Shown: piece by piece, positions 45,501 to 55,453 of the stretch
Position numbering within the stretch: the stretch's first letter is position 1
Layout: each line of letters begins with the position of its first letter
Assembly: GCA_009760855.2 (NCBI GenBank)
Contig: WPIO01000013.1
Span: 5,200,501-5,264,500 of the forward strand
Length of the DNA stretch: 64,000 bases
Source: Cristatella mucedo
Taxonomy: Eukaryota; Bryozoa; Phylactolaemata; Cristatellidae
Direction of reading: 5' to 3'
The notes under the pieces: model-generated
The model's database searches: none
What the model was told of the DNA's origin: nothing
The model's input: the letters and a program-made list of their open reading frames with translations, nothing else
Program-made: the position numbers and the translations under genes

Positions 45501-46617
45501 TTATTTGCTTTGACTTCTAGATGCACCAAGCTCCAGAATGGTAGGTCCAATACATCTTGCTAAATTTCTGAATTGTGTTACTTCGATGTTTTAATTTGTA
45601 TGATCGGGAAGTTTATAAGCATTATATAATTAGGAAAGTTATGCAGGTAACATTGGGTCAAAAGTGCCATCCGGCTGAGAATAGAAGCTGTGCCCAAAGG
45701 TAGATTGTCTAGTGCACCTACTTGTATTCAGGACCTCTAAAAGTCACTGACCAGCACTAACGCAGGTCAGAGTACTTTGGCAGTCGTCGACGACCAGTTT
45801 GGCTGTGCATGCGTTCATACACCATCTGACTCTTACTGAAGCTCTTACTCAGGGACCAATGTCATCGCACATGCTCAGAACTGTAAATCATCTGCCTCAT
45901 TATTTCACAAAAAACCTTACCTGAGTTGCTCATGGTTGTCACATACAGGTCCTATACTGGGAACCTATTCGGCAATTAATATGCTGCGACTCAGCAATGG
46001 TTGCACAGATAGACATGGCCATGCCTATACACAGCTTGATATTCAGTTGATAAAATACACCAAGACCTCATGAACAGGTCTTGAAAAGCAACCCTAGCGA
46101 GTGACATTACGGCTCACTCGATGTGATCAGGGCCCTTGACCTTCGGGAGTTAAAAGGAATAAATAGCAACCTCATACCCGAAATGGCAGGTCACTTGCAA
46201 GCCGTCTAGTCAGCTGCTGAGAGGCAACAAATCGGTCAGTAGGCTTCGGCCCATTGACCCACATCGTCTTGGCCAGAGTAGAAGATAGAATCTGCTACCA
46301 TCAACGACCACTGCTCTCTTATCACAAGGGAATTAACTTAACATACACCTAACAGCAACCACCTACTCATCACAGGTCAGTACACTTAAGAGCCCTAAAG
46401 TCGTAACTGCTTATCAAACTTAAGTTATTTCATAATGCCACATTTTATTCTTGGAAGTGATCCGTGCAACAGGCAACGGCCCGAACAGCGCTGGCTTACT
46501 CATTATTCGAACTTAACAATTTTAATTCTTAAGCAGTACATACAGAGCGGCTCTCAATGCTTTTGGTCTGCGCTGCCCTTGCTCGTGCAAAAAACGTCAG
46601 CTGGTATCGAATAAAGC
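45501..46617. other. unassigned, possible SINE-A head remnant at 46080-46140
   Basis: GAACAGGTCTTGAAAAGCAACC and GTGACATTACGGCTC resemble a minus-strand SINE-A head. No gene recognised. Confidence 0.3.
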
Positions 46618-46623
46618 TTTATT
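46618..46623 (-). terminator. AATAAA polyadenylation signal of nucleolin-like gene
   Basis: TTTATT on the plus strand, 60 bases beyond the stop codon on the minus strand. Confidence 0.6.
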
Positions 46624-46682
46624 CCTTTTGTCGCTGAGCCATTTTAAGAGGGCTAGTTTTGGCAGCTCGTCCAATTGACCAC

Positions 46683-47789
46683 TTATGAATTCCTGTTAAA
46701 GCCACCACCTCGGCCACCGCCACGGCTGTTGAATCCGCCCCTAAATCCGCCTCTTCCTCCACGGGGTGCGCCGCCACCTCCGCCGCCTCTGGGTGCACTT
46801 CTCTCCATAGCAAAGTCGACTCGAAGCGTCCTGCCGTCTAGCTCGGTGCCATTCATGGATTTCTGTGCTGCCATTGCTTTTTCCGGTGAGTCAAAATCCA
46901 CAAATCCGAATCTAGCAACGGTAATATGCAGTCGTCATTAGTGGCTGGATTGAAAAGGTGACTCAGAAGGCCTTACACCACACTACTCTTTCAAATGAAA
47001 AATACAGGCATTCTCATGACATGTTTTATCGTGCATACCCAGTTCACAGAAGACCCTACACCACAATATGCCTTCAAATGATAAATGCAAGCATTCTGAA
47101 GGTGACATGTTTCATCGTGCACACCTACCCTCGAGACCTGTTAGTGTCGTAGTCCATCACGATGCGAGCACTTGCTGCATCAGGAAAAGCGCCATGCAGC
47201 TGATCGTTGTCCGTCTGGAAGTTGAGACCCATGACGATGAGCGTCTTAGCCTTGCCAGCTTCTACAATGGCAGCTTGTGCATTTGTGATGGAACCAATGC
47301 AGACAAACCTGTGGCATATGCAAATAGAAGCTAACAGCACAAGGCCAACCATGACACTAATTTTGCTCACCGCCTGACTTGCTCTGTGTGTTCTGCGTCA
47401 TGGGCTCTCCACCGTCGGATCTACCCTTGAACGAGCTCTTCGGACCAACATAGTCTAGGGTGACTACTCGCCCGTTGATTTCAGTGCCTTGTTTTTCTCG
47501 AATTGCCTCTTCCACCTTGTCTTCATTTTCAAACTGGATGTAGGCTATCCTGCAACAGTAAAATAGATAGCAATTGGCAAAATGGCGATCATAAGACTGC
47601 ACCCGGTGGCTCTGGGCATGACGGTAGGCAGGCAGTGCAAATCGCATGCTCCTACTAACCCTCGAGGTCTGCCCTCTTCGTTTTTCGGCAGCCTGTAGTT
47701 GACAGCTTCTGGGAAGAACTCGGCCAACGTGTCCTGCGATGTGCTAAAGGGCAAGTTCTTTACGAACAGGGTACATGAGTCGCGGTCAC
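46683..47789 (-). CDS. nucleolin-like RNA-binding protein, two RRMs and RGG tail (partial tandem duplicate)
   Basis: Minus-strand exons 47660-47789, 47371-47549, 47129-47261 and 46683-46911 join in phase to about 223 residues. RRM one has RNP2 LFVKNL and RNP1 RGIAYIQF; RRM two has RNP2 LIVMGL and RNP1 RGFGFVDF. A glycine/arginine tail (APRGGRGGFRGGFNSRGGGR) ends the protein. Exon lengths 130, 179 and 133 nearly equal those of nucleolin exons 10-12 (130, 176, 133), with identical phases, so it is a copy of the 3' half of the neighbouring gene without acidic tracts or the first RRM. The start codon is uncertain. An upstream exon ending at 48168 (CGAG/GTAATG) would keep frame; its frame has an ATG at 48351 but codes for a low-complexity alanine/arginine segment. 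Likely a nucleic-acid-binding protein; expression is unknown. Confidence 0.85.
46959..47125 (-). repeat. tandem pair of about 82-base units inside nucleolin-like intron
   Basis: Units 46959-47038 and 47041-47125 are about 75% identical and fill most of the intron. On the minus strand each begins TGCACGAT(G/A)AAACATGTCA and ends GTGGTGTA.GG.CTTCTG. The first minus-strand unit has a stem (GTGCAC with GTGAAC) flanking C-like GATGAA and D-like CTGT. Possible decayed snoRNA pair. Confidence 0.6.
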
Positions 47790-47879
47790 CTAAAAGAAAA
47801 ACCTAGGTATTCAATCGTTGCTACACGACGAGTGCCTGTCACGACGAAACATTCACAGCGCCCTAGCCTACGAAAACCC

Positions 47880-48800
47880 GCCCCGAATGTGTCACATCGG
47901 GTGAGACCTACGCGTGCTCGCGATGAAATTTTTGTCGATATACACAGCACGGTTCGGCGCATAATTCTGCCTGTCCTCCAAGACGACGCCAGAGCCTCGT
48001 GTATCATTTTGCGGTTGCCGGCTCTCTGCACCGCCTACAGCTACGGCCTGAGGGTTACTACGACCCGCGTTCGCCGACGGTCGACCGCTCTTCACTGAAC
48101 ACCATCGACTGCCGGCGGCGATCGACTTGGCTAGAGCTAGAAGCGAACCGTCATGGCAGTGCATTACCTCGATGACTCGCCCGCGTTAACTGCTGCCAAC
48201 GAAAGGCGCATTCTCCGCGAGGCACAGCTGCCGACCCCCTCAGCAGAAGCGCGAATGCGGCACCGCGCGCGCACGCGGCTCCAGCACGCGGCGCCGAGCC
48301 GCGTGCTGGAGCGAAGCCAGCGTGCCGCGCATCCGACAAAAACAGCAGCATTATGACTAAGCTAGTTGCCGAAAATTGTTTTATCAAAACTAGAGGCGAC
48401 GTTACGCAGTAGCGAACGGGGCTAGAGCACGCAAGAGTCGGTACGTCGACTCAGGCTAAACCGCGACGTCGGAAATCGTTAACGAAAGAGCGACCAGCTG
48501 CCGAACATGCGGCACGGATGTGAGGTTCGGCGTAATTTCGTACGAAATCAAGCGCCGAACAAACTAATCACTGTCAACATGCGTGATAAATATTCTGGCG
48601 AAATAAAATCCACACAATTCACAAAAACAATGCACGCATTTCGCACATTAGCGGCGAGACACGCACCCCGAACGGCTAACGTGGCAGCCATGTTACCCGC
48701 GGCGGAGTCGAGAGGTCGAGGTCGATGCAGGGCGCGATTACCCGGACGTATTCACATGCTTCCGGCAAGGTGTACGTACTCATGAAGCAGATTACGAGAT
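47880..48800. promoter_or_regulatory. CpG-rich region upstream of nucleolin-like gene
   Basis: CpG is strongly enriched compared with the AT-rich nucleolin gene next door. It contains a perfect 15-bp hairpin at 48278-48312. Probable CpG-island-like promoter or first exon. Confidence 0.45.
48278..48312. repeat. perfect 15-bp inverted repeat, 5-base loop
   Basis: GCTCCAGCACGCGGC at 48278-48292 and its exact reverse complement at 48298-48312. Confidence 0.95.
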
Positions 48801-50105
48801 TTATCAACGGAGGACGTACGAGTAAAAATAAATTTTAAAAATTTAAACTGTACTCTAGCGTGAAACGCACATTCAAAGAATGGCGGACGCACCATCATTA
48901 TCACATTACAGCTGAACGCGCATTGTCGTTTCGCACGGCCTGTTGAAGAGGCGTAGCTCTCACGCTGCCAAGCGCCGTTGTATTGATAGATGGCAGAAGC
49001 TCTGAACTAGTAGTTGGCTAGTTATTTTGAGAAATCGAAAGTATTGGCTAAGCGCATCAGAAACACCGACGATTGAATTAGCATGAGTTGCTAATAGCGT
49101 CATGCAATCGTGCATTTAACAATTTTTTTCATTTTCGACGTTGCCAGACACCATGAAAACCGCCAGCAGACTTACCAAACCCTATCACTCACCATTCACT
49201 GTAGGTTTCACGGCCTGATCAGTGTCTACTCTATGTCGCAGTTGCGACGTAACTAGCTCTGCAGCACGGGGAAACGTTTACATGCATCCATGCGAAGCTT
49301 GAGTCGGTCGCTAGTGAATCGCTAAGACTCCACAAAGGACGTCGGCAGCATGAGCGTGCCATTACCTCCATAGACAGGAGCAGGGTAGTTGGCAGTAAAA
49401 AACTATAACCGTGTAATCTTGTCCCGCTGGCTACACAGCCTCATTTAGAGGGCTTTATTTACTGTTACCACTCCAGCCTCGCCGTTCGCAACCAGGCTTG
49501 CCTTCAAGTATGACTCGAAAGTTGACACTTTGAGTCGACAAGGGTCCGAGTTATTTTCTCTTGGGTCTGGCTAAGAACCACTTGTTCTCGGCGATTAACC
49601 CCCACTTGTAAGAAGTTGGCTCAAATAATTTTCCCGCACTCGGGGACCAAAGGTTTCCACTAATTTGAGCCTACTCCCCTACCTGATTGCTGTAGCAAAT
49701 AATGCGGGAGGGACAAGTAGACATTCGGTGACTTCAGTGAGATGGTGGAGCAGATTCAGTACCGTTATAAAAGTAGGTCTGTGCTGGTAAGTCACGCACG
49801 CTAGTCAACTTAGTTGGGAGTAATAATGTGTAAGTCCTGCCACTAAGTGCCAACCATAGTGTTGGGGCCCAAGCTTTAGAGGCTACAGGGCTCAAGTAAC
49901 AATTAAATGGAAGCATGCCGATCATTTTGGTACAAAGCGGACAAGCTTGGCACTCCTTCATCGGGTGAGATATAGGCTACTGCTCTCTCGCCTCCTGACA
50001 TAGATCGCTCCAACGTGCGTTTGTGTTCGTTGTAGAATTCTTCCGAAAACAGAAGTTCTTGCGAACATCTTATACGGAAACGATACAGCTATCAAGCGCG
50101 ATTTT
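48801..50105. other. unassigned between the nucleolin paralogues
   Basis: No exon recognised. Short frames only. Confidence 0.35.
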
Positions 50106-50186
50106 ACTTCCATTTAATTGCATTTCCCTTTGCAGCAAGTGTTAATTCTTAAAGGGCGCTTTGTCAAGTGCATAATCATTATTACT
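50106..50186 (+). mobile_element. solo LINE-A 3' end, 80 bases
   Basis: CATTTCCCTTTGCAGCAAG, then GGGCGCTTTGTCAAGTGCA and a short ATT tail. The 5' half of the stem-loop is deleted. Confidence 0.7.
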
Positions 50187-50189
50187 GCA

Positions 50190-50547
50190 GCCGAGAGCTG
50201 ACCGAATGGGTCTCTGACGTCACGCTGGCAATTAAGGCACGTTTAACTTCTCCGTTGTGCATGCTCTTTTTCGTAATTCGCCGTATCAAGCAGCTTCTTA
50301 ATCAACCAGACAAAAGCCGGCGCTGTATAGCGGAGCCATCACATAAATCTGGATATTGGAAGCTTGCTGACAATGCAGGAAAATGAAAGCATTGCTGGGT
50401 TCTTACTGGTGCCTAGCTATCCTATATTAATGTAGCAGTGAATTAAAGCCTTTACATTGCAAGACCAAAAAGCCTTATAAAAGTCTACTGGCTCCACACA
50501 ATGGCGAACATTTGCAAAATAAGAAACACGTGCATATTTCTTTAGTT
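50190..50547. other. unassigned 3' flank of nucleolin
   Basis: No feature recognised. Confidence 0.35.
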
Positions 50548-50553
50548 TTTATT
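50548..50553 (-). terminator. AATAAA polyadenylation signal of nucleolin
   Basis: TTTATT on the plus strand, 163 bases beyond the stop codon; the only such hexamer in the 3' flank. Confidence 0.6.
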
Positions 50554-50715
50554 ATGATAGCATCATGACGAAGCTCGTTATCAGGTGTAATACAAGTATA
50601 CACCGTTAAATATTGCAGCTGAGCAACGTTTCAAAAATATATACAATCGTTAATACAAAAAAGTTGAACATGTACAATATGTGACAATGATAAAGCCTAT
50701 AAGGTGCAGCAGGTT

Positions 50716-53700
50716 CTATTCATCAAATGTTTTCTTCTTTCCTTTGAATTCGCCAAAGGAACCACCACCTGAAAAAATTATTAAATATTAGTCATTATGT
50801 CAACGTATGTGAAACCAAACTTTAAAGATCACTTTTTGTAAAATTCACATACCTCGCCCTCCTCGTCCACCGAATCCTCGGCCACCTCTGAAGCCACCAC
50901 CACCTCTTGGTCCTCCTCGACCTCTGAAGCCGCCTCCACGTCCTCCAAAACCACCACCCCCACGTCCTCCAAAGCCGCCACCTCCACGTCCACCACCACT
51001 GCCTCTTTCTTGAGCGAAGTCGACTCGTACTGTTCGACCGTCAATTTCAGTTCCGTTCATTTCTTCTAATGCTGCTTTAGCAGCATCTGGTGTTTCGAAG
51101 TCAACGAATCCAAACCTAAAAATATCAATTTTTAAAATTTTAATAGAAATTAAAATTTATTAAACCGAAAATTATTAGAAATCGGGAAAACCGAAGGCAA
51201 TTGCTTACATGCGTGAAAATTTAGCAGCTTAGGGTTGCTGGCGCAACACTAGTACAATTTCTCTACATAGGTCTATACAGAACTTACCCTTTTGACTTGC
51301 CTGACTCACGGTCAGTGACGACACGAGCACCAGTCGAGTCAGCGAAAGCAGCATGCAGACCCTCATCTTCTGTCTTAAAATTTAGACCCATCACAATTAG
51401 AGTTTTAGCCTTTCCAGCCTCTACAAATATTAAAAAATCATACATTATACTTTGTACTAGTATTTCTTTAAGTCCATATATAAAAAAAACAGCATATAAA
51501 TTTGTACTTGCCCCCTGATGGCTTTGGTTTACTGAAGCTATTGTTACCACCAGCATTATCTTTTTTGAATGAGCTTTTTGCACCGACGTAGTCTAACATT
51601 ATGGCCCGACCATCTATCTCTGCACCCTGGTACTCTTTCATAGCTTCTTCTACTTTCTCTTCACTTTCAAACTGAATATAGGCGATTCTAAAATTAAATT
51701 GAATGGTGTTACAAAAGTCCTTAAGTAATTCACTTAATCATGCATAAGAAGTGACACCTACCCTTTAGCTCTACCTTCATCATTAACTGGTATACGGATT
51801 GAGGTAGCCTCAGCAAAAACTTCTTGCAGTGACTCTTGTGTTGCTTTAAATGACAAGTTCTTTACAAACAAAGTGCATTTGTCATCTTTTTCTGTAACAA
51901 AGATCAAATAAATTAGATGTCTGGCATCATGTGAAAATGAACGAATACGTTACAAGTTAAAATCCTACCTTTTTTGTCGCCCTTATCAGCTCCTGGGGCT
52001 GCACTGGCACCACTAGCTGCACCCTTGCCTTCTGTACTCAGCTGAATTTGGAGCGCTTCACCGTGGAACTCTGATCCTGCTAGAGCTAGTGCTTTCTCCT
52101 GATCAGCCGAGTCAACAAGATCAACAAAGCAGAACCTAAAAAATCGTTACAAAAATTTGAACTTGACAAGTTTTGTCTACAATTGTTACAACTACAATTG
52201 ATATACATTAAATTACTATACTTAAGCAATTTTTAATTATTTAAGCCAGTTACAGGCAGTTACCATCTGAGCAACGACACAAAGCTATAAATCAAGCAGG
52301 GAAAATTTTGTAATATGTATACCTCTTCTTATCTTGTCCTCGATATTCAGTTATCTTTACTCCGTTCTTCTTAAAAAATTTGGCCAATGCCTCTGGCTTG
52401 TTTTCCAATTCCTTAGGCAGATTGCCAACAAATAGTGTTACTTTAGCTCCTAAATAAAAGCAATTTATCAATTCAGCTCTATACTGATATACAAATTGAA
52501 ATTTGAAAAAAAAACTATTTTAACTGGTATCTAAATGTGAGCTTACCTTCTGCTGGTACGCCCTTTGCCTACAGGAAAAAAGCACTTGTCAACAAATGAT
52601 CGTGCGGAAATAGCTTTACCAGCAAAATTAGCAGTGCAAATCATGTTTACCTTGGTTCCTTTAGCTTTCGCAGGCTCTTCCTCATCGTCCTCATCGTCCT
52701 CATCATCGTCTTCATCGTCTTCGTCTTCGTCTTCGTCATCTTCATCTTCATCTTCATCGTCTTGCTTAGCTTGTTTTACCGGCTTTCCTTTAGGCTAGCA
52801 ACAAAAGAGCTTTTTTTAAGTCTTAGGCAAACTATAAAAAACTCGTATAAAGTCTTTCTAGCAACCTACAGTGGCTTTGTTCGGCTTTACTTCCTCCTCT
52901 TCGTCCTCTTCATCTTCGTCGTCGTCGTCATCGTCTTCATCATCTTCGTCTGATTCAGGCTTAGGTTGTCCCTTCTGGTAAAAAAAGACATAGTAAGTAT
53001 ATGACATATATAAAAGTGTATACCCTTGCATTAAGGTAAGTATTCATAAAGCAATTCTAACCTTAAGTTCCTTCTTGCTCTTCTTAGGTTGGGGGGCAGC
53101 TTTTTGCACTGGAACACCTTTTCGCTTTGCAGCACCGACTGGGGCCACCTAAAAAAATCTTTTATCATTTTAAACCTATTAAATCAAACTATTTGCTTAT
53201 TTTCCTATAAGTTAACTCAGACAAATGCCTCGTGTGTTCATCACTAAACAATATGACTCGTCATCTTTTTCGTCATCACTGCGTTACTTTATGTTTAGAA
53301 TATCATTGCTATAGTTTGGCTTACCTCCATTTCTTTACTGTCGGATTCACTATCGTCACTATCCTTAGGCTTTGCTGCTGCTTTTGCTCCGTTGGCTTTT
53401 TTACCCTTTACAGGTATGACAGGCTAAAACAAGAATCATGATTATTTTTACAAGATTCTATAAAAAACGAACATTATAAGATTGAGCAGTGATTAGCAAT
53501 TAATAAAGGACACTTACTAGTTCCTCTTCGGATTCTTCTCCAGAGCTTTCGGAGTCTTCGTCGTCTTGGGGCACAGCCTTCTTTGCTTTTTTTTCTGCCT
53601 GAGGTGGAATCTAAATATACGCAAGACCTAAGTTGCAAGCTTTTTCGTACTAGCCAGCAGGCTGCTGCCGCCCTGCAAGGCTGCACAACTTACGATGTGG

Positions 53701-54450
53701 CTTGTTGCATGTCCACATCAGCAGTGATCGGCAATTCGATCGCGTTGTCATATATGTACGTACTGATTCATTTCAAGACCCACGACAGGCTGATATCGGC
53801 AGCCATAACGTTACCACCCTGACACCAGGGTTTTATTACTTCGCTTATTAAACGTTCATGGCGCCATGAACCGTTACCAAACCAATTAAACGCACACCCG
53901 TGGCGCCACGGGGCCGACAAAAAACTACATTTCCATGCCGTCAGCCAATTGATGCCAGCCACGTGGTGCCGCAAGTACATGTCCTCCGCTGCAAAGCACA
54001 TCGTACTTTTGCAGAAATATTAAGAAATAGCGGTCGCGAATAAATGCACGACCAGCATGACACACCTGCAACCACATCTGCCGAACGTATGCGTAAAACC
54101 TACCGCGACAGCGATGTGTTAGTAACAGGCAAGTCAGGCGGTATAAGGCTATTAGCCCCGACGAACGAAAGCATAGTTATGTAAACTAGTCAATTTACTT
54201 ACGCGACATTAAATCGGTACACATCGGCAATTAACGGGAATAAGGCGCGTTATAGAAGCTATGCTGACAGTATAACCTGATTCTTACTCCCACGTGCTGC
54301 CGCCATTTTTATCCTTGCGCACGGCATGGGCGCAAATTAATCGCATTAACGTCACGGGACACACTGCATTACAATACTGCTTGTTCCTCTGTTACAACTA
54401 CCAATGCATGGTCTTACCTGCGACTGCTTCTTGCCTGGTTTTACGGCCAT
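50716..54450 (-). CDS. NCL: nucleolin, three RRMs, 14 exons
   Basis: Minus-strand exons: 54418-54450, 53518-53610, 53325-53423, 53062-53148, 52870-52974, 52651-52794, 52547-52568, 52323-52449, 51969-52135, 51762-51891, 51512-51687, 51288-51420, 50853-51115 and 50716-50768. They total 1632 bases, 543 residues. Nucleolin is a major nucleolar protein of rRNA transcription and processing. The N terminus is lysine-rich (MAVKPGKKQSQ); acidic Asp/Glu tracts lie at residues 112-126 and about 151-178. RRM1 has LFVGNL and KRFCFVDL, RRM2 LFVKNL and KGIAYIQF, RRM3 LIVMGL and KGFGFVDF. A Gly/Arg-rich tail (about 477-525) precedes FKGKKKTFDE. Vertebrate nucleolin has four RRMs and also 14 exons. All introns are GT-AG except intron 11, which begins GCAAGT. 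Intron 3 hosts a box C/D snoRNA candidate. Confidence 0.96.
52675..52765 (-). repeat. acidic-tract triplet repeat in nucleolin exon 6
   Basis: Plus-strand TCATCG/TCTTCA triplets encode alternating Asp and Glu on the minus strand. Such coding GAN repeats are prone to length change. Confidence 0.85.
53210..53289 (-). ncRNA. box C/D snoRNA candidate, U15/snR13-like, in nucleolin intron 3
   Basis: On the minus strand: stem side AAGTAAC, box C GTGATGA (53273-53279), box C' GTGATGA (53238-53244), box D CTGA (53217-53220), stem side GTTAACTT. The stretch before box D (ACGAGGCATTTG) is complementary to the conserved LSU rRNA segment CAAATGCCTCGT. The stretch before the presumed D' (AGATGACGAG) is complementary to the adjacent CTCGTCATCT. 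By the +5 rule the D-box guide points to the third A of CCAAATGCC, by my recollection yeast A2281, target of snR13 (U15 in vertebrates). Box D' is degenerate. The intron is 176 nt, longer than most others in this gene. Host-intron expression in nucleolin is also typical of vertebrate snoRNAs, though of other families. Confidence 0.85.
53960..54296. promoter_or_regulatory. two CACGTG E-boxes in nucleolin intron 1
   Basis: CACGTG at 53960-53965 and 54291-54296 within the 807-base first intron. In mammals Myc acts through E-boxes in nucleolin intron 1; conservation here is inference, since CACGTG also occurs elsewhere in the window. Confidence 0.4.
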
Positions 54451-54454
54451 GGTC

Positions 54455-54984
54455 AGGACTACGAGTCACACACGTCCGCTCGGCACGCAGTCGAACGAGA
54501 GAGAGAACGGCTGCAGTGATACCGCGGCTGAGGACCACAATGCATGACGGGAAATAAGAGCTATCTCTGTTACTCCTATCTATCCTATTTAAATCTTCGC
54601 AAACATGCATTTGCACATTTTTTAATTAAAAATAGATTTGTATTTTAAAATATTTGTTCGAAATTGATGTAGTCTATGCTTTGCTGTTTTGGGAGGACTG
54701 ACTGACCTTTAGCTAGAGCTCCAGGTCGAGGTCAGTAGAGCTATGGGCGGTTAACCCCCTATGCCCGATTAGCGTGGGAATGTAGATGATACCGTTGCAG
54801 ACTGCGAAGTGGCAAGGATGCTGGTGGATTAATGCTCACCCCACGTCCATTTTAAAGGTGTGTGCGGGTCCCGCACTAGCGAGTAAGGAGGCTCTGGGGT
54901 TGTAGGACTCGCTCGGCAGCATTAAGGCGGAGCCGCCGTCATACCAGCACGCCCCCTCCCACATCCTCGCGGCAGCTAATTAAG
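54455..54984. other. nucleolin 5' flank, unassigned
   Basis: The promoter is presumably at 54451-54560 (GC-rich, no TATA box). Nothing else recognised. Confidence 0.35.
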
Positions 54985-55110
54985 CTCTTAGCCTACGGTT
55001 AAGGTGCTCGCACTGGTCTAATCAGGTCATGTGTTTGAGTCTGGATGTATGCAATTCTGAATATTCCACTGTAAAAGAGGGGGCGATAGTCGCTAAGGAA
55101 GCTCTGTGCC
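54985..55110 (+). repeat. degenerate or chimeric SINE
   Basis: The head GGTTAAGGTGCTCGCACTGG is SINE-B-like. The later GCGATAGTCGCTAAGGAAGCTC is closer to the SINE-A body. A (TA)n array follows at 55121-55160. Confidence 0.4.
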
Positions 55111-55116
55111 GCGTAC

Positions 55117-55163
<47 letters not shown>

Positions 55164-55453
55164 CGATTCGGGTGTAACACGCTGAGCCTGCATGCGCCAA
55201 CCTCCTCGTGTCGGGCAGGCTGAGGATTTTCGCTGCGCATTAAATACATATCAGCGAGTGATAGAGAAGAGAGAAGAGCCCATAAGCTGTAACTTATTCC
55301 ATAGAAGCGTGCATTAGGTCATGAGTGTAGGATTAGCTGAGGCAGCCTCCTGATTTGCGAGTTAATACTGGTTTGAATTGATAGTCTAGGCCTACGGTAC
55401 ACTAACGCAAAACGGCCGAACGCAAAGATGGACTTAATCTCAAGAGCTACGGA

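Noticed and set aside
46619-46813. Minus-strand frame rich in Ala, Val and Glu overlapping the RGG exon
   Set aside because: It is the shifted frame of the GGN-rich RGG tail.
48168-48351. First exon of the nucleolin-like gene (ATG at 48351)
   Set aside because: It keeps frame and has a usable donor, but the encoded alanine/arginine-rich stretch looks like translated CpG-rich DNA; left as uncertain and outside the called span.
51116-52322. Further snoRNAs in other nucleolin introns
   Set aside because: No pair of C and D boxes with a terminal stem was found; partial boxes (for example near 51920) lack a D box.
52565-52798. Plus-strand polyserine open frame
   Set aside because: It is the antisense of the Asp/Glu-rich nucleolin exon.
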